Source: CAXSEF01 sp964236535 | GTDB taxonomy: Bacteria; Pseudomonadota; Alphaproteobacteria; Acetobacterales; Acetobacteraceae | Direction: 5' to 3' | Assembly (NCBI GenBank): GCA_964236535.1 | Contig: CAXSEF010000039.1 | Location: 1-27,154 of the forward strand | Length of the DNA: 27,154 nt | In this document: positions 7,919 to 15,726 of the stretch, in pieces | How the letters are laid out: every line of letters begins with the position of its first letter | Numbering within the stretch: the first letter of the stretch is position 1 | Program-made: the position numbers and the translations under genes | The notes under the pieces: generated by a model | The model's database searches: none | The model's input: the letters and a program-made list of their open reading frames with translations, nothing else | What the model was told of the DNA's origin: nothing

Positions 7919-10249
7919 CTACTCCGCTTCGGCCTGAGGCAGCGCGATCGTCCGGAAGCCGGGTGCGGCCGGGATCCAGGCACGGCTGCCCCGTGTCGCA
8001 CGGTCCGAGACGACGCGCACGCCCGCGGCATTCAGCCAGACCGCCTGCGAACCTTCGCGCCAGACGGTGAAGCGGTCGATGTGCGGCTCGCCGGGGCAGG
8101 CCTCCCGAAGCGGCGAGGCGGAGACCAGCAGTTGCGCGCCGCATTGCGGACGGGTGGCGGGCCGCACCAGCGCCACCGAGAGCGGGCCGCGCGTCAGCAC
8201 ACACTGGTCGGGGTCACAGCGCAGGCCCGTTGCGGGCTCGCCCTCGTCGGGAAGCGGCTGCGGGGCGGCGTTCCAGAGCTGGGTCCAGTCCTCCTGCTCG
8301 TGCGTGCCCCCCGCTGCGGACTGCGCGAACGTCCGGCCGCCTGCGTGGATGGCGACAACGCGGGCGTCCGGCGAGACCACCAAATCGGGCGCGCGCGAGA
8401 CCAGCGGCGAGGCCAGGCCGGCGGCCAGGAGAGCGATTCCGGCGAGTCGCAGGGACGAGCGCCACAGGCCGAGCCAGGCGAGACCCAGCGTGACGAGCAT
8501 GAGGCCCGCGTCCGGGATATGCGGGACCCCGAGCGTCGCGGCGGGCCAGGACGACACGGTGCGGCCGACCCACAGGATGGCGTCGACACCCCAGCCCATC
8601 GGCAGGAAGGCAAGCTGTTCGAGGCCCAGCGGCATCAGCGCGAGGCCGAGCAGGCCTGCGGGCATGACGCACATCGCGGTCAGCGGCACGGCGAGCATGT
8701 TGGCGACGATGAAGTAGAGCTGGACCTGGCCGAAGGCAGCGGCGGCAAAGGGTGCGGACGCGGTCCCGGCTAGCAGGCTGGTGAAGGCCAGCGCCACCAA
8801 GTGCGAGACGGTGCGCCGGGGCAGGCCGGGCGCGTCGTCGCCGTTGCGCAGCCGGGTCAGCCAGGGCCGCGCGGCCTCGTAGCCGGCGATCAACGCAAGG
8901 ACGGCGGAGAAGCTCATGCGGAAGCTGACGCCCATGATCTCCTGCGGCTGAAGCAGGAGGAGGGCTGTGGCCGCAAACGCGAGGCCACGCAGCGAGACGG
9001 CGCGCCGGCCCAGCATCAGCCCGAGCGTGACAAGGCTCGCCATGGCGAAGGCGCGAAGGATCGGCAGATGGATGCCGGTCAGCAGCGCGTAGCCGCCGCC
9101 TGCCGCGAGGGCCGCAAGCGCCGCGATCTGGCGGGTCGGCCAGCGCAGGGCGGCATATTCCCAGAGTGCCAGGCCGATGCGGGCAGCGGACATCGCCAGC
9201 CCCATGACAATGCCGATGTGCAGCCCGGCAACGGCGAGCAGGTGGGCAAGGCCGGAGTTGCGGAAGGCGGCGCGGTCGGGCTCGGGGATCGCGCTGCCGG
9301 CACCGGTGAGCATGGTGGCGGCGATGGCGCCGCGCGGTCCCGGAATGTCGACGAGGATGCGCGCGGCGATACGGTCGCGAACCGACTGCCACCAGCGGGC
9401 CCAGCTGTCGGGCGGCGTGGTCGCCAGGATGGCGACGGGGCCAAGGGCGACGCCGCTGCCGGCGGTGCCGGCAAAGTATGCCTCGCGCTGAGCGTCGCGT
9501 GCGCCGGGCCAGAGTGGAGGGGCGGGTGGGCGCAGCAGCGCGCGGAGGCTGATCATGTCGCCGGCATGCAGGCCGGTGACGTCGCAAGGCGCGGACTGCC
9601 GCGAACTAGACCTGGCACCATCCTGGATGCCTGCGGACCCGGATGTGACCGCAACCGGGGGCGTGGCGGCGCGGGGCGTGGCGGCGCGCGGGGCGGCGGC
9701 GGCCGGGTCGGGGCTTGTGGTCCCGGCCGGCTTGTCGCTGGCAGGGCGCAAGCGGATCCGGATCGTGCGGGCGAGCGGCGGGCTGTCGCCGAGCCGTGCG
9801 TCGGCCAGGGTGATGCGGCACCCGTCCGGCAGGACTTCCATGCCGAGCACCACGCCCACGACCGAGACCGCACGCGTCGGAAGTGCTGCCAGCGGCAGGG
9901 CACGGCGCGTGGCCAGCTGCCCGGCCCCGAGCCCCGCCGCCGCCAGCAACGCGGCAAGGCCCGCGGCACGCGGAACCGGACGCCGCCAGCCCGCCACCGC
10001 GGCAAGGAGAGCGGCAAGCAGGCCGGCAGGGGCAACCCAGGCCGGCGGCTCGGCCAGGGCGGAAAAATACGTCAGCACCCCAGCGCCCAGACAAACCGGC
10101 AGCCAGAGCACGAAACGCCCCTGCTCGGCCGCCATCCAGGCATGCAGCAGGTCGCGCCCCCCGGCGCCGACTTGCGCGGCTGACGGAACGTGCCAGGCCA
10201 GCGCACGGTGGCCCGTCTTGCACCCGAGGGAGACACCTTGTGTCTGCAC
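7919..10249 (-). CDS. comEC: ComEC/Rec2-type DNA uptake channel protein
   Basis: Inner-membrane protein of the ComEC/Rec2 family, the channel that moves single-stranded DNA into the cell in natural transformation. As read from 10249 it has 776 residues. Hydrophobic N-terminal segments (about 45-115), a DUF4131-like OB region broken by a Pro/Ala/Thr-rich insert (about 171-222), then the multi-span competence domain (about 310-620) with HLLAVAGLHIGIVMG (336-350), SFRMSFSAVLALIAGYEAAR and NMLAVPLTAMCVMPAGL. The C-terminal ~150 residues contain no HxHxDH, so the metallo-beta-lactamase domain seen in other ComEC proteins is absent or vestigial, as is common in Alphaproteobacteria. The start is uncertain; Met39 (10135) is an alternative. 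Divergent from gltX. Confidence 0.9.
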   Translation of the reverse strand: MQTQGVSLGCKTGHRALAWHVPSAAQVGAGGRDLLHAWMAAEQGRFVLWLPVCLGAGVLTYFSALAEPPAWVAPAGLLAALLAAVAGWRRPVPRAAGLAALLAAAGLGAGQLATRRALPLAALPTRAVSVVGVVLGMEVLPDGCRITLADARLGDSPPLARTIRIRLRPASDKPAGTTSPDPAAAAPRAATPRAATPPVAVTSGSAGIQDGARSSSRQSAPCDVTGLHAGDMISLRALLRPPAPPLWPGARDAQREAYFAGTAGSGVALGPVAILATTPPDSWARWWQSVRDRIAARILVDIPGPRGAIAATMLTGAGSAIPEPDRAAFRNSGLAHLLAVAGLHIGIVMGLAMSAARIGLALWEYAALRWPTRQIAALAALAAGGGYALLTGIHLPILRAFAMASLVTLGLMLGRRAVSLRGLAFAATALLLLQPQEIMGVSFRMSFSAVLALIAGYEAARPWLTRLRNGDDAPGLPRRTVSHLVALAFTSLLAGTASAPFAAAAFGQVQLYFIVANMLAVPLTAMCVMPAGLLGLALMPLGLEQLAFLPMGWGVDAILWVGRTVSSWPAATLGVPHIPDAGLMLVTLGLAWLGLWRSSLRLAGIALLAAGLASPLVSRAPDLVVSPDARVVAIHAGGRTFAQSAAGGTHEQEDWTQLWNAAPQPLPDEGEPATGLRCDPDQCVLTRGPLSVALVRPATRPQCGAQLLVSASPLREACPGEPHIDRFTVWREGSQAVWLNAAGVRVVSDRATRGSRAWIPAAPGFRTIALPQAEAE

Positions 10250-10322
10250 AACCGCAGGTCTACGTCGGGCGCAGCGGGAGCGCCAGCGTTACCGCCGGAG
10301 CGGGCGGCAACGACAAGATCAG

Positions 10323-10418
10323 GAAGCAAGGCTCGGCTCTTCCCAGATCATGACCTAAGTACGGAAAGTCCGAAGGCTAGCCTTTGGCGGAGTGCAGAGG
10401 CAGAGCCTCCGGCCTTGC
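10323..10418 (-). repeat. Palindromic repeat in the comEC-gltX divergent gap
   Basis: 10368-10418 read in reverse gives GCAAGGCCGGAGGCTCTGCC, then CTCCGCCAAAGGCTAGCC: one of the best copies. Stem 1 is GAGGC-AGA-GCCTC (10397-10409) and stem 2 is AAGGC-TA-GCCTT. A partial forward copy (GCAAGGCTCGGCTCTTCCC) begins near 10326, so two copies may face each other. The rest of the 233-base gap must hold both start regions; I saw no convincing promoter. Confidence 0.6.
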
Positions 10419-10482
10419 TGGCCGACACGGCTCCGGCGGGCCGTTGGGGTGACGCGGTCCGCCGGCCTGCTACAGTCGGACG

Positions 10483-11892
10483 ATGACCGTTCGCACCCGT
10501 TTTGCCCCCTCGCCCACCGGCCTGCTGCACATCGGCGGTGCACGGACCGCGCTGTTCAACTACCTGTTCACCCGTTACCACGGTGGCGAATACCTGCTGC
10601 GCGTGGAGGACACCGACAAGGCGCGCTCGACCCAGGCGGCAGTCGACGTGATCCTGCAGGGGCTAGACTGGCTTGGCCTGTCGCCGGATCAGGCGCCGGT
10701 GTTCCAGTCGACGCGGGCGGCGCGGCACGTCGAGGTGGCGCACGCGATGCTGGAAAGCGGGCATGCCTACCGCTGCTACTGCACCGCGGACGAGCTGCGC
10801 GAGATGCGCGAGCGGGCGGTCCGCGAGAAACGGACGCCGCGTTATGACGGACGCTGGCGGGATCGTGACCCGGCCGAGGCGGGAGCAGGCGCGCCGTTCA
10901 CGATTCGGCTGCGCGCGCCGATGGCCGGCGAGACGGTGCTGCATGACCTGGTCCAGGGCGAAGTCCGGGTGGCCAACGCCGAGCTGGATGACATGATCGT
11001 GCTGCGCTCGGACGGCAGCCCGACCTATCTCCACGCCGTGGTGTGCGACGACCACGACATGGCGATCAGCCACGTGATCCGCGGCGACGACCACCTGACC
11101 AACACCTTCCGCCAGATCCAGGTGTTCGAGGCGATGAGCTGGGCGCGCCCGGCGTTCGCGCACATCCCGCTGATCCACGGGGCCGACGGGGCGAAGCTCT
11201 CCAAGCGGCATGGGGCGGTGAGCGTGCTGGAGTTCCGCGAGCAGGGCTATCTGCCGGAGGCGCTGTGCAACTATCTGCTCAGGCTCGGCTGGGGGCATGG
11301 CGACGCCGAGGTGCTGTCGCGCCAGGAAGCGATGGCGCTGTTCGACCTTGACGGCGTGGGGCGGGCGGCGAGCCGGATGGACTACGCCAAGCTTGGACAC
11401 CTGAACGGGGTGTACATGCGTCAGGCCGACGACGATCGGCTGACGGCCGAGGTGCTTCGGCGGCTGCACGCCCAGGCGGAGGTGTCCGGGGGCAAGGTCG
11501 CGGTGCAGACAGCTATGCGGGTGAACACGTTGATGCCGGGGCTGAAGGAGCGAGCGCGCACGCTGGCGGAGCTGGCCGAAGCATCCGCGTTCCTGGCGCG
11601 TACGCGACCGATCGTGCCGGATTCGAAGGCAGCCGTTCTGCTGACGGCGGAGGCGCGGGCTATGCTTGGCGAGGTCGGCCCGGCGCTTGGGACCACCGAC
11701 TTCACGGCGCCTGCGATCGACGCGGCGCTGCGAGACTTCGCCGAGCGGGGCGGGCGCGAACTGCGCCAGGTGGCGCAGCCGCTGCGGGCGGCGCTGACCG
11801 GAAGCACTACGAGTCCAGGGATCGACGCGACACTGGCGGCGCTAGGACGGGAGGAGTCGCTGGCGCGGATCGCGGACGTGGCGCAGGGGTAG
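10483..11892 (+). CDS. gltX: Glutamyl-tRNA synthetase
   Basis: Class I aminoacyl-tRNA synthetase that charges tRNA-Glu; in most Alphaproteobacteria also tRNA-Gln for later amidation by GatCAB. 469 residues, normal. The start MTVRTRFAPSPTGLLHIGGA carries the HIGH-type motif HIGG (16-19). The Rossmann fold includes RVEDTDKARS, YDGRWRD, PTYLHAVVCDDHDM and VIRGDDHLTNT, with the KMSKS motif KLSKR at 238-242, followed by the alpha-helical anticodon-binding half. No CxCx zinc cluster of the E. coli type is seen (Cys98 and Cys100 stand alone). The order lexA-comEC-gltX is standard in Acetobacteraceae; gltA, which often follows, is not here. Confidence 0.96.
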   Translation: MTVRTRFAPSPTGLLHIGGARTALFNYLFTRYHGGEYLLRVEDTDKARSTQAAVDVILQGLDWLGLSPDQAPVFQSTRAARHVEVAHAMLESGHAYRCYCTADELREMRERAVREKRTPRYDGRWRDRDPAEAGAGAPFTIRLRAPMAGETVLHDLVQGEVRVANAELDDMIVLRSDGSPTYLHAVVCDDHDMAISHVIRGDDHLTNTFRQIQVFEAMSWARPAFAHIPLIHGADGAKLSKRHGAVSVLEFREQGYLPEALCNYLLRLGWGHGDAEVLSRQEAMALFDLDGVGRAASRMDYAKLGHLNGVYMRQADDDRLTAEVLRRLHAQAEVSGGKVAVQTAMRVNTLMPGLKERARTLAELAEASAFLARTRPIVPDSKAAVLLTAEARAMLGEVGPALGTTDFTAPAIDAALRDFAERGGRELRQVAQPLRAALTGSTTSPGIDATLAALGREESLARIADVAQG

Positions 11893-11952
11893 CAAGCCCA
11901 AGGGGCCTGCCCCCTCGATCAAGGCGGGAAGCCGCCGGGACCCAAGGCCCAG
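11893..11952 (+). repeat. Palindromic repeat after gltX
   Basis: Starts directly after the gltX stop (TAG then CAAGCCCAAGGGG). Contains GGGG-CCTG-CCCC and a second inverted pair around GGCGGGAAGCCGCC. Forward orientation, degenerate. It could act as a weak terminator for gltX, but there is no T-run. Confidence 0.4.
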
Positions 11953-12044
11953 GACCCATCCATGAAAAGGCCCTGCGGCACGCAAGAGGAATTGTGCCGC
12001 CGGCCTGAACAAGTCGGTGTCCATCGGTCCCGGCTTTTGGCGGG

Positions 12045-12080
12045 TCTGAGCAGAGCCCAGCCTTGCTTGCCTCCGCGGCG
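12045..12080 (-). repeat. Repeat fragment downstream of the unknown minus-strand gene
   Basis: GCAGAGCCCAGCCTTGCTTGCC is the 5' arm of the dispersed element in reverse orientation. It sits 37 bases beyond the stop of the minus-strand gene at 12117, again near a 3' end. Confidence 0.35.
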
Positions 12081-12116
12081 CCGTTTTCACCGATCGATTG
12101 GCAACCCGGCTTTGCC

Positions 12117-12545
12117 TCAGCTCCGGGTGCGTGACTGCGTCCGGGCGGGTGGCTGCACCGGCACCGCCTGCACCGGGATCACGTAACCGACCTCGCCGCT
12201 GATGTATGCCGCCGCCTGCGAGATGTAGCCGATGAAGTGCGTCCACTCTGTATTGTCGAAGCTCCGCACGTCGTAGTGGCGGTTGGCCTGGGCGGAGACG
12301 CGCAGCTCGGCGAATTCGGTGTCGTCGGCCACGCTTGGCGGATCGCGCAGGGTGCCGAGCGCCGGATCCTTGGCAACCCACATCTCGTGCACCTGCTGGG
12401 CCAGCTGACCAACCCGTTCCAGCGCTGCGTCGAGACCGGGATGGCGCTCATAGGCAGCGCGCTGCGGGTCCCACACCTCGAAGACGTAGTCGTCCGGCCC
12501 CGAGCGGTCCTCGAAATGCGTGATCTTCAGGCCTGGGTGCGACAT
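12117..12545 (-). CDS. Protein of unknown function
   Basis: I do not recognise this protein. The chosen start (MSHPGLKITHFEDRSGPDDY) has GGAG six bases upstream on the minus strand, giving 142 residues; the frame is open for 34 more codons. The body is acidic and soluble, with no signal peptide, membrane segment or cysteine cluster. It is rich in aromatic residues (YVFEVWDPQRAAYERHPGL, HYDVRSFDNTEWTHFIGYIS) and has a Pro/Arg-rich C-terminus. Codon use is like the neighbours, supporting a real gene. It is convergent with gltX and lies beside a tRNA gene. The spacing of charged and hydrophobic residues suggests a folded alpha/beta domain, but no function can be given. Confidence 0.6.
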   Translation of the reverse strand: MSHPGLKITHFEDRSGPDDYVFEVWDPQRAAYERHPGLDAALERVGQLAQQVHEMWVAKDPALGTLRDPPSVADDTEFAELRVSAQANRHYDVRSFDNTEWTHFIGYISQAAAYISGEVGYVIPVQAVPVQPPARTQSRTRS

Positions 12546-12804
12546 CGGCGTCTCCGGCGTGTCGGTGGTGTAATGCCGCGCGGCTACCGCCGGCATGGCC
12601 CACCAGGGCGCTGCGGCGGGACTGACAGCGTGATTGCGGCACGTCAAGGTTTCTCAACCGCCGAAGCGGCGTGATCGGCCGGAAATTTGGGCTGGCGCGA
12701 CTGGTGTACCCCCGACCACGCGGCGCCGTCTCTGCTGCGCCCGGCTTGCGCTAGCGGGCTGCCTGGCAGGGTGGCTCGACCTCTGCAGACGGCGGAAACA
12801 GTCC
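12546..12804. other. Gap between the unknown gene and the tRNA promoter
   Basis: No gene recognised on either strand. It includes the upstream region of the minus-strand gene and a small hairpin (CGCCG-AAG-CGGCG near 12660). Nothing else supportable. Confidence 0.4.
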
Positions 12805-12833
12805 TTGCACGCGCGACACGCAACCCCTACGAG
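12805..12833 (+). promoter_or_regulatory. Candidate tRNA-Thr promoter
   Basis: CTTGCAC (-35 hexamer TTGCAC at 12805) and TACGAG (12828-12833) are 17 bases apart, and the tRNA starts 22 bases later. CTTG-type -35 elements are usual in Alphaproteobacteria. The -10 match is only three of six. A CCCCG-CGT-CGGGG hairpin (12841-12853) would lie in the leader. Confidence 0.35.
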
Positions 12834-12854
12834 AACGCGTCCCCGCGTCGGGGC

Positions 12855-12929
<75 letters not shown>

Positions 12930-12982
12930 GCGCGGGGCCGGAAATCAGCCTGCCCATCTTGTTTCCCGCCGGTGGTTGATTG

Positions 12983-13002
12983 GCCGCCTGGTGCCAGGCG
13001 GC
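12983..13002 (+). terminator. Hairpin downstream of tRNA-Thr
   Basis: GCCGCCTGG-TG-CCAGGCGGC is a perfect 9-bp inverted repeat 53 bases after the tRNA. It has no T-run, so intrinsic termination is uncertain; it could also serve the convergent glycosyltransferase gene. Confidence 0.35.
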
Positions 13003-13122
13003 ATGAACACGTGCTGAACTGCCCCTGAACGCGGTGCATCACCGCACCACGCCGCATCGGTCCAGGCAGGCCGCAGCACCGCGCGGCACTCCGGCTCGCG
13101 AGGAGGCGCCGCTAGCGTTGGG

Positions 13123-14268
13123 TCAGCGGGCCGCAGAAGCGTTGCGTGCTGCCGCCGCCGCTTCGAGCAACCCGATGTAGCGCTGCGCCATACCGCTCCA
13201 GCTGTGGTGTTCCGCCACGGCGCGGGCGCGCGCACCCATTGCGGATCGCTCGGCGGGGTCCGTCACCAGGGCGCGCAGGGTGTCGGCAAGACGGCGATGG
13301 TCGTCGCTGTCTTCCAGCACCACACCGACATCGGGCGTGATGAGCTCGGCACCGCCCGCGCTCGATGCGGTGACAACGGGCAGGCCGCTCGCCAGCGCTT
13401 CGAGCAGCACCAGCGAACAGGCCTCGTAGCGCGAGGGAAAGGCGAACAGGTCGACCGAGCGCATCAGGGCGGGCATGTCGCGCTGGAAGCCGATGAAGTG
13501 CACCCGCGACGCGACTCCGAGGCTCTCGGCCTGCGCCGGCGATGCGGAACCTTCGATGCGGCCGGCAACCGCCAAGTGCAGCTCGGGCACGTCGACAAGC
13601 GCGCGCAGCACCGTCTCGAGATTCTTGCGCGGCGATTTCAGGTCGCCGGCAAACAAGGCGAGCGGAACGTCTACCGGCAGGCCGAAGCGGGCGCGCTCGG
13701 CGGCACCGGGATGGAACTCCGCGGTGTCGACGCCATTGGTGATCGTCACGATCCGCGCCGGGGGCACGCCGATCCTTGCGAGCTCGCCGGCTACCTTGGC
13801 GGAGACCGCGACCATCGTGGTGGACCGACGGAACGCGACTCGTTCCAGGGTGGCGTTCAGCCGGCTATAGGCGGCGGCGTAGAAGGTGCGCGCGTCCTTG
13901 TGCAGCCGCCAGGGGTGGTGCGGTGACTGGCGCCAGGAGCCGTGCACGAAGTGGACCGCGTTGACGTCGCTGCGCATCCAGGTGGCAAAGCCGTTCGACA
14001 GCACGGCGTCGCAGGCGTTGGCCGCCCGCGCGATCTGGCTGCGGCTGCGCAGCGCGAACACCTGGTCGCGCAACAGGCGCGAGGGCAGCCAGGACGGCGG
14101 GACCATCACGTGGCGATCTAGGCCGCGCTCGCCGAGCCCGTCATCGACGTGCTCCGAGAACAGCCGCACGTCATGGCCCTGGCGCAGCGCCTCCGCAGCG
14201 ATCTCCCAGTTGACTCGTCCCTGACCATCATTGTGGCCAACGCGCGCGGTGACGATGCCGATCTTCAT
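13123..14268 (-). CDS. GT4-family glycosyltransferase
   Basis: Retaining glycosyltransferase of the GT-B fold, GT4 family, likely adding a sugar to a cell-surface glycan or glycolipid. 381 residues from MKIGIVTARVGHNDGQGRVN; 35 upstream codons in the same frame do not fit. N-terminal Rossmann domain with the glycine-rich GHNDGQGR; middle ITNGVDTAEFHPG; C-terminal domain with ALFAGDLKSPRKNLETVLRA, HFIGFQRDMPALMRSVDLFA and the GT4 signature PSRYEACSLVLLEALASGLP, including the ExxxxxxxE pair. No signal peptide. It stands alone, so donor and acceptor cannot be told. A 15-base palindrome (CCGGTGG-T-CCACCGG, 14316-14330) lies 48 bases upstream of its start. Confidence 0.88.
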   Translation of the reverse strand: MKIGIVTARVGHNDGQGRVNWEIAAEALRQGHDVRLFSEHVDDGLGERGLDRHVMVPPSWLPSRLLRDQVFALRSRSQIARAANACDAVLSNGFATWMRSDVNAVHFVHGSWRQSPHHPWRLHKDARTFYAAAYSRLNATLERVAFRRSTTMVAVSAKVAGELARIGVPPARIVTITNGVDTAEFHPGAAERARFGLPVDVPLALFAGDLKSPRKNLETVLRALVDVPELHLAVAGRIEGSASPAQAESLGVASRVHFIGFQRDMPALMRSVDLFAFPSRYEACSLVLLEALASGLPVVTASSAGGAELITPDVGVVLEDSDDHRRLADTLRALVTDPAERSAMGARARAVAEHHSWSGMAQRYIGLLEAAAAARNASAAR

Positions 14269-14650
14269 GCTCGTGAACCCATCCGTGTCTGTCGCTCGCG
14301 TGCGGCGGTGGAGTGCCGGTGGTCCACCGGAGATCAGCAGGCCTTGCCCGGCTCGCCGGTGCCGTCCCGTCACCGGCTATGTAGCAACGTTACCTGACGA
14401 GCGCGAGAAGCCTGCAACCGCCGGGTGCAACGGGACCGCGCCGCCAGGGCCCGCTGCCGCGCAGCTCGTCGATCTTGGCTCCGCCGGCAGGGTCGCGGCC
14501 GCGCCGGCGACTCTTCCGGCTGTTCCGGGCACGGCTGTTCGGCCATTGGAAACGGCCGCGTCCGCAGGTGTGTCGACCGGGTCGTCGGAGCAGCGTGTGG
14601 GCGCTCGCGGCGGCATTGCGCGAGGGCGCGCCGTCGGGCCATGCTGGGCC
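14269..14650. other. 382-base gap between glycosyltransferase and small protein gene
   Basis: No gene supported. Open frames exist on both strands but are low-complexity Ala/Arg/Pro products. It holds the palindrome CCGGTGG-T-CCACCGG at 14316-14330, a possible operator for the minus-strand glycosyltransferase. The divergent promoters presumably lie here but none is clear. Confidence 0.4.
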
Positions 14651-14818
14651 ATGACCACGCTGAAGCGCGCTGCGCTCACACCCGCCGCCGAGCAGGCCCT
14701 GCGTGAGCGCAAAGCCCGCGAGGCTGCCGCACTGCGCGAGAACCTGCGCCGACGCAAGCAGCAGGCAAGAGCGCGCACGGACGACAGGCAGGCCGACCCG
14801 GAGCCCCCGCGGGACTAG
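14651..14818 (+). CDS. Small basic helical protein
   Basis: 55 residues from MTTLKRAALTPAAEQALRER. Highly charged and predicted helical throughout: the core ALRENLRRRKQQARARTDDR resembles short conserved alphaproteobacterial proteins with a (L)xxNLxRRK motif, found near dcd and murA. No known function. The frame is open upstream to 14231, but the added residues are low complexity and the ATG at 14651 gives the conserved-looking part only. Its stop is 120 bases before the dcd start. The Arg/Lys-rich end suggests nucleic acid or ribosome binding, which is inference only. Confidence 0.55.
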   Translation: MTTLKRAALTPAAEQALRERKAREAAALRENLRRRKQQARARTDDRQADPEPPRD

Positions 14819-14938
14819 GCTGTTATCGCGGGTCGCTACATCCGCGTCCGGTGCCGCGGCCTGCGGCCGGGTTTGCGATGCTGCAGCCGCTGGTCTAGAC
14901 GGGCCGCCCGCGTGGACCAGCGGCCAGGAACCCCGACC

Positions 14939-15493
14939 ATGCCCGTGATGCCTGACACCTGGATCCGCGACATGGCGCAGCAGAGGCAAATGATCGAGCC
15001 GTTCTCGCCCCGCCAGCAGCGCGAAGGGGTGATCAGCCACGGCCTGTCGTCCTACGGCTACGATGCTCGGGTTGCCGACGAGTTCCGCATCTTCACCAAC
15101 GTCGACAGCGCCGTCGTGGACCCCAAGGCGTTCAGCGAGGACAGCTTCGTGACCCGGCACGGGCCGGTGTGCATCATCCCGCCAAACAGCTTTGCCCTCG
15201 GCCACACCATCGAGTACTTCAGGGTGCCGCGCGACGTGCTGGTGATCTGTCTCGGGAAGTCGACCTATGCGCGCTGCGGGATCATCGTCAACGTGACCCC
15301 GCTGGAACCCGAGTGGGAGGGGCAGGTCACGATCGAGATCAGCAACACCACGCCGCTGCCGGCCAAGATATACGCCGGCGAGGGCATCTGCCAGTTCCTG
15401 TTCCTGCAGGGCGCGGGCCCGTGCGAGATCAGCTATGCCGACCGCGCCGGGAAATACATGCACCAGCGGGGGGTGGCGCTGCCGCGCCTCTGA
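14939..15493 (+). CDS. dcd: dCTP deaminase
   Basis: Deaminates dCTP to dUTP, feeding thymidylate synthesis. 184 residues, the usual length. The start MPVMPDTWIRDMAQQRQMIE has AGGAA eight bases upstream; the upstream open frame is non-family. Signatures: ISHGLSSYGYDAR, FTNVDSAVVDP, ICLGKSTYARCGIIVNVTPL (nucleotide-binding Ser/Arg) and VTIEISNTTPLPAKIYAGEG, with Glu133 the expected catalytic base. It ends in LPRL like its relatives. No sign that it is the bifunctional dCTP deaminase/dUTPase. Followed by a palindromic repeat and then murA, a common alphaproteobacterial order. Confidence 0.96.
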   Translation: MPVMPDTWIRDMAQQRQMIEPFSPRQQREGVISHGLSSYGYDARVADEFRIFTNVDSAVVDPKAFSEDSFVTRHGPVCIIPPNSFALGHTIEYFRVPRDVLVICLGKSTYARCGIIVNVTPLEPEWEGQVTIEISNTTPLPAKIYAGEGICQFLFLQGAGPCEISYADRAGKYMHQRGVALPRL

Positions 15494-15558
15494 GGGCCGG
15501 AAAGCCAGGCCGGGGCGCCGCCCTGGACCTGCCAGAGGCAGCACCCCTGGACCGGCCT
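15494..15558 (+). repeat. Palindromic repeat after dcd
   Basis: Starts at the dcd stop. CCGGGGCGCCGCCCTGG forms stem 1 and GCCAGAGGCAGCACCCCTGG stem 2; the same two-stem layout as the other copies, forward orientation. Confidence 0.55.
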
Positions 15559-15633
15559 GCTTTTCAGCGCTGCGACACGTCGCGGGACAACGTGCCGCTT
15601 GGCTTATGTGTGTGGGTCCGGGGCCTCGGGTCG

Positions 15634-15668
15634 CAGCAAGGCCAGAGAAAGGGCCGCTGGCCCTGCTG
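15634..15668 (+). terminator. Long hairpin between dcd and murA
   Basis: CAGCAAGGCCAG and CTGGCCCTGCTG pair over 12 positions with one G-T wobble around an 11-base loop. It lies 59 bases before the murA ATG and after the repeat. No T-run follows. It could end dcd transcription or be a leader structure for murA. Tandem copies of AGCCGGCCTG follow at about 15690-15710. Confidence 0.35.
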
Positions 15669-15726
15669 CGCTTGGCTTCCCGCGCCCGAGCCGGCCTGTA
15701 GCCGGCCTGCTGAGGAGTGATGAGCC

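Noticed and set aside
8801..10183. 460-codon plus-strand open frame opposite comEC
   Set aside because: Composition is Arg/Gly/Gln-rich without motifs, and comEC on the other strand is well supported by HLLAVAGLHIG and membrane spans.
14316..14330. Palindrome CCGGTGG-T-CCACCGG considered as a terminator
   Set aside because: It lies upstream of the minus-strand glycosyltransferase rather than after a gene; kept only as a possible operator within the gap entry.
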